The notes: a model not told the origin generated them from the sequence alone. A stretch of DNA of 64,000 nt from Streptomyces sp. CC0208 (GCF_003443735.1 NZ_CP031969.1:7812001-7876000); one strand, 5' to 3'. Positions 33,359 to 42,110 are shown, counted from the first letter of the stretch. A program made the numbers and translations.

Positions 33359-35194
33359 ATGCCCCGCGATCACATCGACTGGACCCCCGCGCCCGGCACC
33401 TCGACCGACCAGCCCCGTCAGGTGCGCCGCATCCTCCGTCTCTTCAAGCCCTACCGCGCCAAGCTCGCCGTCGTCGGCCTGCTGGTCGGCGCCGCCTCCC
33501 TCGTCACCGTGGCCACCCCGTTCCTGCTGAAGGAAACGCTGGACGTGGCCATCCCCCAGGGCCGCACCGGGCTGCTCAGCCTGCTCGCGCTGGGCATGAT
33601 CCTCAGCGCCGTTCTCACCGGCATCTTCGGCGTCCTGCAGACCCTGATCTCCACGACGGTCGGCCAGCGCGTCATGCACGACCTGCGCACCGCGGTCTAC
33701 GGCCGCCTCCAGCGCATGTCGCTCGCCTTCTTCACTCGCACCCGCACCGGCGAGGTGCAGTCCCGCATCGCCAACGACATCGGCGGCATGCAGGCCACCG
33801 TCACCTCGACGGCCACCTCCCTGGTCTCCAACCTGACCAGCGTCATCGCCACGATCGTCGCCATGATCGCCCTTGACTGGCGGCTGACCGTGGTCTCGCT
33901 GCTGCTGCTCCCGGTGTTCGTGTGGATCAGCCGTCGCGTTGGCAACGAACGCAAGAAGATCACCACCCAGCGCCAGAAGCAGATGGCCGCGATGGCCGCC
34001 ACCGTCACCGAGTCGCTCTCCGTCAGCGGCATCCTGCTCGGCCGCACCATGGGCCGCTCCGACTCGCTGACCCGGTCCTTCGCCGACGAGTCCGAGGGCC
34101 TGGTCGACCTCGAAGTGCGGTCGAACATGGCAGGCCGCTGGCGCATGGCCGTCATCGGGATCGTCATGTCCGCGATGCCCGCGGTCATCTACTGGACCGC
34201 GGGTCTCGCCCTGCGGACCGGCGGCCCGGACATCTCCATCGGCACCATCGTCGCCTTCGTCTCGCTCCAGCAGGGCCTGTTCCGCCCGGCCGTGAGCCTC
34301 CTGTCGACCGGCGTCCAGATCCAGACCTCCCTCGCGCTCTTCCAGCGCATCTTCGAGTACCTAGACCTGCCGATCGACATCACCGAGCGGGAGAACCCGG
34401 TCCACCTCGACCGCGTCAAGGGCGAGGTGCGCCTGGAGAAGGTGGAGTTCCGGTACGACAGCGACGACCAGCGGGGGCCCGTCCTCGACGGCGTCGACAT
34501 CGACGTCCCCGCGGGCAGCAGTCTCGCGGTCGTCGGCCCGACCGGCGCCGGCAAGTCCACGCTGGGCTATCTCGTCCCGCGGCTCTACGACGTGACGGGC
34601 GGCCGGGTCACCCTGGACGGGGTCGACGTCCGCGACCTCGACTTCGACACCCTCGCGCGGGGTATCGGGGTCGTCTCGCAGGAGACGTACCTCTTCCACG
34701 CCTCGGTCGCCGACAACCTGCGCTTCGCCAAGCCGGACGCGTCCGACGAGGAGATCGAACAGGCGGCGCGGGCGGCCCAGATCCACGACCACATCGCCTC
34801 GCTGCCGGACGGGTACGACACGATCGTCGGCGAGCGCGGGCACCGGTTCTCCGGCGGGGAGAAGCAGCGCCTCGCCATCGCGCGGACCATTCTGCGAGAC
34901 CCGCCCGTCCTCATCCTGGACGAGGCGACCAGCGCGCTGGACACCCGTACCGAGCACGCCGTGCAGGAGGCCATCGACGCCCTCTCGGCCAACCGCACCA
35001 CGCTCACCATCGCGCACCGCCTGTCCACCATCCGCAACGCCGACCAGATCGTGGTCCTCGACTCGGGCCGGGTGGCCGAGCGCGGTACGCACGAGGAACT
35101 GCTGGAGCAGGAGGGACGGTACGCGGAGCTCGTACGCCGGGACGCCCGGCTGGAGCCGGTGCGCGAGGACGCGCAACTGGAACCGACCAGCTGA
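33359..35194 (+). CDS. Multidrug-type ABC exporter, permease-ATPase fusion
   Basis: This 611-aa homodimeric exporter has six membrane helices (about 35-320) and a complete ATPase: Walker A GPTGAGKST, signature RFSGGEKQRLAIARTIL, Walker B VLILDEATSALD, and H-loop IAHRLST. It resembles lipid/drug exporters of the MsbA/LmrA type. AGGAG lies 5 bases before the ATG at 33359. The promoter overlaps the operator of the divergent MarR gene, so it should be induced when a MarR ligand is present. Confidence 0.95.
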   Translation: MPRDHIDWTPAPGTSTDQPRQVRRILRLFKPYRAKLAVVGLLVGAASLVTVATPFLLKETLDVAIPQGRTGLLSLLALGMILSAVLTGIFGVLQTLISTTVGQRVMHDLRTAVYGRLQRMSLAFFTRTRTGEVQSRIANDIGGMQATVTSTATSLVSNLTSVIATIVAMIALDWRLTVVSLLLLPVFVWISRRVGNERKKITTQRQKQMAAMAATVTESLSVSGILLGRTMGRSDSLTRSFADESEGLVDLEVRSNMAGRWRMAVIGIVMSAMPAVIYWTAGLALRTGGPDISIGTIVAFVSLQQGLFRPAVSLLSTGVQIQTSLALFQRIFEYLDLPIDITERENPVHLDRVKGEVRLEKVEFRYDSDDQRGPVLDGVDIDVPAGSSLAVVGPTGAGKSTLGYLVPRLYDVTGGRVTLDGVDVRDLDFDTLARGIGVVSQETYLFHASVADNLRFAKPDASDEEIEQAARAAQIHDHIASLPDGYDTIVGERGHRFSGGEKQRLAIARTILRDPPVLILDEATSALDTRTEHAVQEAIDALSANRTTLTIAHRLSTIRNADQIVVLDSGRVAERGTHEELLEQEGRYAELVRRDARLEPVREDAQLEPTS

Positions 35195-35256
35195 ACCGAA
35201 ACCGACAAGCCGAAGATATGCCTGGTTTGTGACGATATGCGGGTTACCGTGCCCGC

Positions 35257-36105
35257 ATGTACAGGAACACTCCGCCACGGAGCACGATTCGACTGACGCG
35301 CCGGGGCCGACTCGTCCTCATCGCGACCGGGGCCGTCGTGGCCGGCACTGCCGTGGCGGTGCCGCTGCTCAGCCTGCGGGGCGAGGGGGAGCGGGAGCCG
35401 ACCACCCTGGTGATCCCGGAGGGCTGGCGGGCCGGGCAGATCTACGACGCCGTCGACAAGGCCCTCGCCCAGCCGCCGGGCACCGCCAAGAAGTCCCTGG
35501 CCAAGGCGAACCTCAAGCTGCCCGCCGACGCGGAGGGCAACCCGGAGGGCTACCTCTTCCCGGCGACGTACCCGCTGGAGCGGAACGGGAGGAAGACGAC
35601 ACCCGAGGCGCTGCTCTCGTTCATGGTCGACACCGCGAACAAGAAGTTCAACGGCGCTCCCGTCGCGGCCGGCGCCCAGCGCAACGCGATGAACGTCTAC
35701 CAGGCCGTCACCATCGCGAGCATCGTCCAGGCCGAGGCGGCGACCGAGGCCGACATGGGGAAGGTGGCCCGGGTCGTCTTCAACCGCCTGGAGCGCGGAA
35801 TGCCGTTGCAGATGGACTCCACCATCAACTACGCGCTGAACCGTTCCACCCTGCGGACGACCGGCGCCGACCTCAAGATCGACAGCCCCTACAACTCGTA
35901 CCAGCGCATGGGCCTGCCGCCGACCCCGATCGACAACCCGGGTGAGGCCGCGATGCGCGCGGCGATCAATCCGACCCCGGGGGACTGGCTGTACTTCGTG
36001 ACGGTGAAGCCAGGGGACACCCGCTTCACGAACAGCTTCGAGGAACACCGGCGCAACGTGGCCGAGTTCAACAAGAACCAGCGGAACTCTGCCTCAGCGG
36101 GGTGA
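35257..36105 (+). CDS. MltG/YceG-like endolytic transglycosylase, short paralogue
   Basis: This 282-aa protein has an N-terminal membrane anchor (about 18-40) and an exported YceG-like domain: VIPEGWRAGQIYDAV, LPADAEGNPEGYLFPATY, TIASIVQAEA, LERGMPLQMDSTINYAL, YNSYQRMGLPPTPIDNPG and WLYFVTVKPGDT. MltG cleaves nascent peptidoglycan strands. In this copy the region around the catalytic glutamate reads ASIVQAEA; I cannot say whether this preserves activity. It lacks the long N-terminal region of the housekeeping MltG. A GATATGC direct repeat (35215 and 35234) precedes the ATG; no clear ribosome binding site. Confidence 0.9.
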   Translation: MYRNTPPRSTIRLTRRGRLVLIATGAVVAGTAVAVPLLSLRGEGEREPTTLVIPEGWRAGQIYDAVDKALAQPPGTAKKSLAKANLKLPADAEGNPEGYLFPATYPLERNGRKTTPEALLSFMVDTANKKFNGAPVAAGAQRNAMNVYQAVTIASIVQAEAATEADMGKVARVVFNRLERGMPLQMDSTINYALNRSTLRTTGADLKIDSPYNSYQRMGLPPTPIDNPGEAAMRAAINPTPGDWLYFVTVKPGDTRFTNSFEEHRRNVAEFNKNQRNSASAG

Positions 36106-36112
36106 GCCGGGC

Positions 36113-36270
36113 GTCGGGAGGCCTCTGATGTCCTGTGCGGCTGTGCGGCCTGCGCGGGTTGGCGCCGGTGGTGCTTGCCGAGGGGCTGTGGCCGACGAGG
36201 TGGATCCGGGGGTCGGCGACGGCGCGCGTGCTCTTGACCCGGATCCGGCCACGCGGCTCGCGCGGCTTCG
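36113..36270 (-). pseudogene. Decayed tandem copy of the flavin monooxygenase 3' end
   Basis: This 158-base stretch resembles 36311-36468, the 3' end of the adjacent flavin monooxygenase, 198 bases away and in the same orientation. I count about 20 mismatches and one inserted base in roughly 157 aligned positions. On the minus strand it still reads VADPRIHLVGHSPSASTTGAN, matching the intact VADPRIHLVGYGPSASTIGAN, before the single-base insertion shifts the frame. There is no start or upstream part, so it is the remnant of a duplicated gene or a local 3' duplication. Confidence 0.85.
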
Positions 36271-36288
36271 GTGGGGTGGGCCGGGGTG

Positions 36289-37365
36289 TCAGGCGGCGGT
36301 GCGTTCCGCCGTCAGGAGGCGTCTGATGTCCCGTGCGGCCGTGCGGCCTGCGCGGTTGGCGCCGATGGTGCTTGCCGACGGGCCGTAGCCGACGAGATGG
36401 ATCCGCGGGTCGGCGACCGCGGCCGTGCCCTCGACCCGGATCCCGCCACCCGGCTCGCGCAGCTTCAGCGGGGCCAGGTGGTCGATGGCGGCCCGGAACC
36501 CGGTCGCCCACAGGATCACGTCGGCGTCGACGTGCCGCCCGTCGTTCCACTCCACGCCCTCGGGTGTGATCCGGTCGAACATGGGCTGCCGGTCCAGGAC
36601 CCCGTCCGCGATCGCCTGCCGGACCGCGTCGCTCAGCGGCAGGCCGGTCACCGACACCACGCTCTTCGGCGGCAGCCCCTGCCGTACCCGCTCCTCGACG
36701 AGCGCCACGGCCTCCCGGCCGACGTCCTCGGTGAAGGGACCCTCCCGGAACACGGGTTCGCGCCTGGTCACCCAGGTGGTGGCGGCCGCGTACGGGGCGA
36801 GCTCCATGAGGTGCTGGGTGCCGGAGGCGCCCCCGCCCACCACGACGACCCGCAACCCGGCGAACGCCTCGGGCCCGGGGTACTGCGCGGTGTGCAACTG
36901 CCGCCCCCGGAAGGTCTCCTGGCCGGGATAGCGCGGCCAGAACGGCCGGTCCCAGGTACCGGTCGCGTTGATCAGCGCCCGTGTCGACCAGTCCCCGTCC
37001 GAGGTCTCCACGAGCAGCCTCCCCTCGCTGCCCTCGCTGCCCTCGCGCACCGCGCGGACGTCGACAGGACGGCGTACGCGCAGGTCGAAGGCCCGCTCGT
37101 ACGCCGTGAAGTACTCCGCGATCACTTCCGAGGAAGGCCGCTGCGGGTCGGCGCCCGTGAGCTCCATCCCCGGCAGCGCGTGCATGCCGTGGACCTTGCC
37201 GTACGTCAGCGACGGCCACCGGAACTGCCAGGCGCCGCCGGGGGCGGGGGAGTGGTCGAGGACCACGAAGTCACGCTCCGGCTCGAAACCGGTGCGGCGC
37301 AGGTGATAGGCGCTGGACAGACCTGCCTGACCAGCGCCTACGACGACTACCTCGACCTCGCGCAT
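36289..37365 (-). CDS. Flavin-containing monooxygenase of the sulfonate ABC operon
   Basis: This 358-aa protein has two dinucleotide-binding sites: VVVVGAGQAGLSSAYHL near the N-terminus (FAD) and VVVVGGGASGTQHLMELA (NADPH), plus the ATG/FAG segment WATGFRAAIDHLAPLK near the C-terminus, all typical of CzcO/FMO-type flavoprotein monooxygenases. It follows the ABC importer genes on the same strand, so it probably oxidises the imported sulfur compound. The ATG at 37365 is preferred; GTG at 37374 is also in frame. Its 3' end is partly duplicated downstream. Confidence 0.9.
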   Translation of the reverse strand: MREVEVVVVGAGQAGLSSAYHLRRTGFEPERDFVVLDHSPAPGGAWQFRWPSLTYGKVHGMHALPGMELTGADPQRPSSEVIAEYFTAYERAFDLRVRRPVDVRAVREGSEGSEGRLLVETSDGDWSTRALINATGTWDRPFWPRYPGQETFRGRQLHTAQYPGPEAFAGLRVVVVGGGASGTQHLMELAPYAAATTWVTRREPVFREGPFTEDVGREAVALVEERVRQGLPPKSVVSVTGLPLSDAVRQAIADGVLDRQPMFDRITPEGVEWNDGRHVDADVILWATGFRAAIDHLAPLKLREPGGGIRVEGTAAVADPRIHLVGYGPSASTIGANRAGRTAARDIRRLLTAERTAA

Positions 37366-37431
37366 GTCGTTCACATTTCTACCAACCGTGGCGAGGGCGT
37401 GGATCTTCCCCGGGTCGTGGATCTTCCCCTG

Positions 37432-38454
37432 TCAGTCCTCGGCGGGGCGGGGCGCGGAGGTGGACGCGGGCAGATCGCCGTTGAACCGCGTGTCCACGAA
37501 GTTCCCGAAGTCCACCTTCCTCGGGATCAGCTTCAGCGAGGTGAACGTGTCGGCGATCTCCTGCTCCGAGGCGATGAGCTGCCGGTCCACCGCCACCGCG
37601 ACCCGGGTGGTGTACGTCCGCTTCACCGCGGCCAGCGCCACGTCCTCGGGCAGCCCCGTCTCCTTGGCCCAGACCTTCGCCCACTCCGATTCGTGGGAGT
37701 AGACCCACTTGTAGGCGCGCCGGAGCCGCTCCAGGTAGTCCTTGATCGCGGCGGCCTTCTTCTTGTCCTTCAGTGCGCTCGGCGCTGCCACCTGGAAGGT
37801 CAGGCCGTTGGTGACGCCGTCCCCGGTCGTCAGCACGCGGCCCTGCTTCGCTTGGAGGATCTGCGAGGTGTACGGGTCCCACACCGCCCACGCGTCGACC
37901 TTGCCGGAGGTGAACGCGGCCAGCGCGTCGGCCGGCTGGAGGTACTTGACCTTCACGTCGGCGAGGCCGAGCCCGGCCTTCTTCAAGGAGGCGACCAGCT
38001 GGTAGTTGGCGGAGGAACCCTGCGCCACCGCGATGGACTTGCCCTTGAGCTGCGCGGGATCGGTCAGCTTGGAGTCGTTCGGTACGAGGACGGCGTCGCC
38101 CTTGGACGTGCCGTGCCAGGCGGCGACCACCGTGATCTTCGAGTCGGCGCCGGCCGCGAACACCGGCGGGGTGTTGCCGACACCGCCGATGTCCACGGCC
38201 TTGGCGTTGACGGCCTCCAGGAGCGGCGGGCCGGAGCTGAAGGTCGACCACTTGATCTTGTAGTCGAGGTTGTCGAGCTCCCCGGCGGCACGCAGGATCG
38301 CCTCCGAACCACCCTTCTGGTCACCGACGTTCAGCGTGAGGGAGCCCTTGCCGTCGGTGTCGGTGCCCGTGCCGGCGGACGCGTTGCCTCCGCAGGCGGT
38401 GAGCAGGAGGGCGAGGGGGAGGAGCAGTGCGGCGGGGGCGAGGCGACGTCGCAT
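37432..38454 (-). CDS. Sulfonate-type ABC importer, substrate-binding lipoprotein
   Basis: This 340-aa SsuA/TauA-like binding protein has a lipoprotein signal (LLLPLALLLTAC, lipobox LTAC at about residue 22). The family core is LDYKIKWSTFSSGPPLLEAVNAKAVDIGGVGNTPPVFAAGA and KGKSIAVAQGSSANYQLVASLKKAGL. It captures alkanesulfonates or a related anion outside the membrane. The ATG at 38454 is chosen so the signal peptide has normal length; a TTG 7 codons earlier is in frame. It lies between the ATPase gene and the monooxygenase in the operon. Confidence 0.93.
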   Translation of the reverse strand: MRRRLAPAALLLPLALLLTACGGNASAGTGTDTDGKGSLTLNVGDQKGGSEAILRAAGELDNLDYKIKWSTFSSGPPLLEAVNAKAVDIGGVGNTPPVFAAGADSKITVVAAWHGTSKGDAVLVPNDSKLTDPAQLKGKSIAVAQGSSANYQLVASLKKAGLGLADVKVKYLQPADALAAFTSGKVDAWAVWDPYTSQILQAKQGRVLTTGDGVTNGLTFQVAAPSALKDKKKAAAIKDYLERLRRAYKWVYSHESEWAKVWAKETGLPEDVALAAVKRTYTTRVAVAVDRQLIASEQEIADTFTSLKLIPRKVDFGNFVDTRFNGDLPASTSAPRPAED

Positions 38455-38497
38455 GGGGGAATCCGTTCTGTGCAACTTGACGTGTCGGTAGGGGAGT

Positions 38498-39277
38498 TCA
38501 GGCGGCTTCGGCGGCGGTGTCCACGCCCAGGCGTTCCAGGAGGTGCCCGCGGATCTGGGCGAACCGGGGGTCTGCGATGTCGCGCGGCCGGGCGAGGTCG
38601 ATCTCCTGCTCGTGCGCGATGACCCCCTCGTCCATCACGAGGACCCGGTCGGCGAGCAGGACGGCCTCCTCGACGTCGTGCGTCACCAGCAGCACCGCGC
38701 AGCCGCGGCGCTGCCACAACTCGCCCACCAGGCGCTGGGCCTTGATCCGGGTGAGCGCGTCGAGGGCGCCGAACGGCTCGTCCAGCAGCAGGAGATCGGG
38801 CTCGCGCACCAACGCCCGGGCCAGCGAGGCGCGTTGGGCCTCGCCGCCGGAGAGGGTCTTGGGCCAGGCGTCCGTACGGTGGCTCAGGCCGACCTCCTCC
38901 AGGGCCTGGTCGGCGACGGCGCGGTCCGGCTTGCCGGGCAGGCCGAGCAGGACGTTGCGCCACACCTTCTTCCACGGCATCAGCCGGGGTGCCTGGAAGG
39001 CGACCGCCTTGCGGCGCGGGACCAGGACGGTGCCCTCGATGTCCCGGTCGAGTCCGGCGAGAATGCGCAGCAGGGTGGACTTGCCGCAGCCGCTGCGGCC
39101 CAGCAGCGCCACGAACTCGCCCGGCCGGACGTCGAGTCGCAGGTCGTCGATGACGGCACGGCCGTCGAAGGAGCGGGTCAGGTTCTGGACCCGCACGGCC
39201 CGCGCAAGGCGCGGCTCCTCGGTTCCGGATGCCCCGGTCACCTGGGGGCTCACCGGCCGGTGAACGTCGGTCGCCAT
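38498..39277 (-). CDS. Sulfonate-type ABC importer, ATPase
   Basis: This 259-aa SsuB/TauB-like ATPase has Walker A LLGRSGCGKST, a Q-loop region FQAPRLMPWKKVWRNV, signature LSGGEAQRASLARALV, Walker B LLLLDEPFGALD and H-loop LVTHDVEEAVLLADRV. It energises the permease encoded just upstream, whose 3' end it overlaps by 28 bases, implying coupled translation. Confidence 0.95.
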   Translation of the reverse strand: MATDVHRPVSPQVTGASGTEEPRLARAVRVQNLTRSFDGRAVIDDLRLDVRPGEFVALLGRSGCGKSTLLRILAGLDRDIEGTVLVPRRKAVAFQAPRLMPWKKVWRNVLLGLPGKPDRAVADQALEEVGLSHRTDAWPKTLSGGEAQRASLARALVREPDLLLLDEPFGALDALTRIKAQRLVGELWQRRGCAVLLVTHDVEEAVLLADRVLVMDEGVIAHEQEIDLARPRDIADPRFAQIRGHLLERLGVDTAAEAA

Positions 39278-40149
39278 TGCAGCAGCAGCCTTTCGAGAGA
39301 GCGGACGACGAAGTCGGCCAGCAGGCCGAGGAAGGCGTAGACGATCAGGCAGACCACGATGACGTCGGTCCGCAAAAAGTCCCGTGCCTGCACCATCAGG
39401 AAGCCGATGCCGGAGTCCGCGTTGACCTGCTCGGCGAAGACGAGCGCGAGCCAGGCGATGCCGAGCGAGTAGCGCAGACCGGTCAGGGCGCCGGGCAGCG
39501 CGCCCGGCAGGATGACATGCCGCACCAGACCCCACCGCGAGAGACCGAGGGACTCGCCGGCCTCGATCAACTGCGCGTCCACGCCCCGGATGCCCGCGTA
39601 GACGTTGAGGTAGAGCGGAAAGGTCACCCCGAGTGTGATGATGGCGATCTTCGGGGCCTCGCCGATGCCGAACCAGATGATGAACAGCGGGATCAGACCG
39701 ACGAACGGCACGGTCCGCAGCATCTGCACCGGTGCGTCCACGACGTCCTCGCCCACCCGGAACAGGCCCGAGACGAGGGCGAGCCCGGTGCCGATGAGGG
39801 TGCCGAGGAGCAGCCCGCCCGTGACCCGCTGGAGCGAGGTCGTCATCGCCGAGGTCAGCGAACCGTCGGCGACCAGATCGCCCGCGACCTGGGCGATACG
39901 GCCGGGGGAGGCGAGGACATCCGCAGTCAACACCCCTGTGCTGCTGAGGAGTTGCCACAACGCCAGCAGCAGGACCGGGCCGGTGGTGCGGCGCAGCCAC
40001 CGGGGGACCCGGGTGCGTCGGGAGGAGGTGGGGACGATGGGTTCGAGGTCGGGGGCCGGTGCGGGGGCGGTGGGCTCGACAGCACCCTGCGGGGACGTTT
40101 CCGGAATGTCGGGCGCGGGAGAGCCGGGCGGGGCATGGCTGATGCTCAT
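39250..40149 (-). CDS. Sulfonate-type ABC importer, permease
   Basis: This 299-aa SsuC/TauC-like inner-membrane permease has about six spans starting near residue 55 and the cytoplasmic coupling loop EAGESLGLSRWGLVRHVILPGALPGALTGLRYSLG, the EAA motif of this family. It is the first structural gene of the operon, 121 bases after the leader peptide stop. GGAG sits just before the ATG at 40149; a frame extension upstream lacks a better site. Confidence 0.94.
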   Translation of the reverse strand: MSISHAPPGSPAPDIPETSPQGAVEPTAPAPAPDLEPIVPTSSRRTRVPRWLRRTTGPVLLLALWQLLSSTGVLTADVLASPGRIAQVAGDLVADGSLTSAMTTSLQRVTGGLLLGTLIGTGLALVSGLFRVGEDVVDAPVQMLRTVPFVGLIPLFIIWFGIGEAPKIAIITLGVTFPLYLNVYAGIRGVDAQLIEAGESLGLSRWGLVRHVILPGALPGALTGLRYSLGIAWLALVFAEQVNADSGIGFLMVQARDFLRTDVIVVCLIVYAFLGLLADFVVRSLERLLLQWRPTFTGR

Positions 40150-40270
40150 GATGCTCCACGGAGGGGGAGAGCGACCGGTGAAGGACACGCCTCGACGCCA
40201 CCCGGGACGGCACGGATCAGTGCACGCGCCGGTCAGCGGAGCGAGGGCGGGGGAGGGAAGGAAAGGGGCG

Positions 40271-40354
40271 TCAGCGGCCGCGGCGACACGCGGCGGAGGC
40301 CACCCGCAGCAGGTCGATGTGACCGCGCGTGGTGAGCAGGACTGAACGCAACAT
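40271..40354 (-). CDS. Sulfur-operon leader peptide (regulatory uORF)
   Basis: This 27-residue open frame starts MLRSVLLTTR and ends HIDLLRVASAACRRGR. The HIDLLRVASAxCRR pattern is, to my knowledge, that of the small actinobacterial leader peptides found in front of sulfur and cysteine operons. It has a single cysteine codon near its end, followed by arginines, which suits ribosome-mediated sensing of cysteine (or Cys-tRNA). There is no ribosome binding site, but the promoter at 40362-40391 places transcription start at its ATG, so it would be leaderless. The FMO/SsuABC-type operon lies 121 bases downstream. It is too short for standard gene finders. Confidence 0.85.
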   Translation of the reverse strand: MLRSVLLTTRGHIDLLRVASAACRRGR

Positions 40355-40361
40355 GCGGCCG

Positions 40362-40391
40362 AAAATAGCCAGTCAGCGTGTCCACGGTCAA
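40362..40391 (-). promoter_or_regulatory. Strong sigma-70-type promoter of the leader peptide/sulfonate operon
   Basis: On the minus strand: -35 TTGACC (40391-40386), an 18-base spacer, and -10 TATTTT (40367-40362). The expected start falls at about 40354-40355, which is the A of the leader-peptide ATG. Confidence 0.75.
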
Positions 40392-40476
40392 CGGTGTCTC
40401 GCGGACTGGACCTGCCGTATCGCTGGATGAGTCATGTATGACGAGTGAATCCGGCGCGAGGGGTGAGGATGGTGGC

Positions 40477-40899
40477 ATGTCAGACGCTTTCACCACCCGA
40501 GTCCTGAACGTCGCCTCCGGTTCGTCGGAGCGGATCGTCGACCTCACCGGCGACTGCGAGGCCTTCCTGAGGGAGGCCGCCGAGGGCCGTGACGGCCTCC
40601 TCAACATCTTCGTCCCGCACGCGACCGCGGGCGTCGCGATCATCGAGACGGGCGCCGGCAGCGACGACGACCTCCTGGCCGCCCTCCACACCCTCCTGCC
40701 CGCCGACGACCGCTGGCAGCACCGGCACGGCAGCCCCGGTCACGGCCGCGACCACGTCCTCCCGGCGATCGTGCCCCCGCACGCCACGCTGCCGGTGGTG
40801 AACGGACAGCTACAGCTGGGGACTTGGCAGTCGGTGTGCCTGGTGGACACCAACAAGGACAATCCCAACCGTAAAGTTCGGCTGAGCTTCCTGGGCTGA
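40477..40899 (+). CDS. YjbQ/UPF0047 family protein
   Basis: This 140-aa protein has the family core DGLLNIFVPHATAGVAIIETG, HGSPGHGRDHVLPAIVPPHATLPVVNGQLQLGTWQSVCLVD. YjbQ proteins form trimers with conserved His/Glu and are annotated as secondary thiamine-phosphate synthase enzymes. GAGG precedes the ATG at 40477; the open frame continues 33 codons upstream without better coding signal. It is divergent from the sulfonate operon and may have no functional link to it. The gap between holds the leader peptide and its promoter. Confidence 0.92.
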   Translation: MSDAFTTRVLNVASGSSERIVDLTGDCEAFLREAAEGRDGLLNIFVPHATAGVAIIETGAGSDDDLLAALHTLLPADDRWQHRHGSPGHGRDHVLPAIVPPHATLPVVNGQLQLGTWQSVCLVDTNKDNPNRKVRLSFLG

Positions 40900-41058
40900 G
40901 CAAGAATGAGTACACAGCGAAGTGCCCGAACACCCGTGAATGTGCGAGGCTGGTTTTCCGATCACGAGGACGGTGCTTCTCCGTGTCACGGCGTCAGCCG
41001 GGCGCACACCCCGTGGTGACGGCCTGCCGTCGGAGCCGTTCCAGCCCGGGAGCGGTGA

Positions 41059-42033
41059 GTGCAGATGAGTCCGAGTTCCGCCGATTCCGCGAATCCCGAG
41101 CCGACCGGCGTCGGTAACGGGCCCGCCGTCTCCCGTCGGGAGTTCGACACACTCTTCGAGGCGGTTCGCACGTGGGGGCGCTGGTCCCCGGCCGACCGCG
41201 GTGCCTGGAACCGGGTCACCGCGGACCATGTACGGCGGGCCGCAGCGCGCGTGCGGACCGGGACGGTCGTCCCGCTGGCGCTGCCGTGGAACACCCGGCC
41301 CGGCCCCGACAACCGAAAGCCTGCCCTGCACCACATGACCGACCTCGGTGACGTGGAGGCGCCGGAGCCCTCCACCCACAAGGACTTCATCGCCGCCGAC
41401 TACCACGGCAAGGGCATCACCCATCTCGACGCGCTGTGCCACATCGCCTATCGGGGGCAGCTCTACGACGGCCGTACGGCACACGAGGTCGTCGATGCCG
41501 CAGGCGCCCGCTTCGGCGCGGTGTCGACGCTCGGGTCCCTCGTCACGAGGGGAGTGCTCCTCGACCTGCCCGCCGCCCTCGGGATTCCCTGGCTGGAGCC
41601 GGGGCGAGCGGTGCACGCGAGAGACATCGTCGAGGTGGAGAAGGCACTCGATGTGACGATCGGCGAGGGCGACGCGGTGCTGCTGCGCTCCGGACACGTC
41701 CGGCGCCGCGAGGAACTCGGCGCCTGGGACCCCGACACGGCCAGCGCGGGCTTTCATGTGGACGCCCTGCCGCTGCTGGCCGAGCGTGGCATCGCGCTGC
41801 TGGGCGGAGACGGCGACAGTGACGTACGGCCCTCACCCGTGGACGGTGTGCACTCGCCGGTCCACGCCCTGGCTGTGGCCGCGATGGGGATGCCACTGCT
41901 GGACAACCTCGACCTGGAAGCGCTGTCCGCCGCGACCGCGAGGGCGGGGCGCTACGACTTCATGCTCGTCGTGGCGCCGCTGAACGTCCCGGGCGGGACG
42001 GGCTCGCCCGTCAACCCGATCGCGGTCCTGTGA
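41059..42033 (+). CDS. Cyclase-family metal hydrolase
   Basis: This 324-aa protein is in the cyclase/kynurenine formamidase-like superfamily, with the metal-ligand motif KGITHLDALCHIAYRG (family HxGTHxDxPxH). GTG at 41059 has GGGAG 6 bases upstream; an ATG two codons later is also possible. It is soluble and probably hydrolyses an amide or lactone. Downstream is a possible stem-loop. Substrate unknown. Confidence 0.88.
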   Translation: MQMSPSSADSANPEPTGVGNGPAVSRREFDTLFEAVRTWGRWSPADRGAWNRVTADHVRRAAARVRTGTVVPLALPWNTRPGPDNRKPALHHMTDLGDVEAPEPSTHKDFIAADYHGKGITHLDALCHIAYRGQLYDGRTAHEVVDAAGARFGAVSTLGSLVTRGVLLDLPAALGIPWLEPGRAVHARDIVEVEKALDVTIGEGDAVLLRSGHVRRREELGAWDPDTASAGFHVDALPLLAERGIALLGGDGDSDVRPSPVDGVHSPVHALAVAAMGMPLLDNLDLEALSAATARAGRYDFMLVVAPLNVPGGTGSPVNPIAVL

Positions 42034-42063
42034 CGCCGATCCGGTCCGGTCACCGTGCGTGAG

Positions 42064-42099
42064 GGGCATTGTAAACGGTGACTCGCGCCCCCAATGCCC
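42064..42099 (+). other. Inverted repeat after the cyclase gene
   Basis: GGGCATTG (42064-42071) and its exact complement CAATGCCC (42092-42099), 20 bases apart, lie 30 bases after the cyclase stop. It is either a terminator with a long loop or an operator for the following sensor phosphatase. Confidence 0.45.
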
Positions 42100-42110
42100 G
42101 TATCCTCGTC

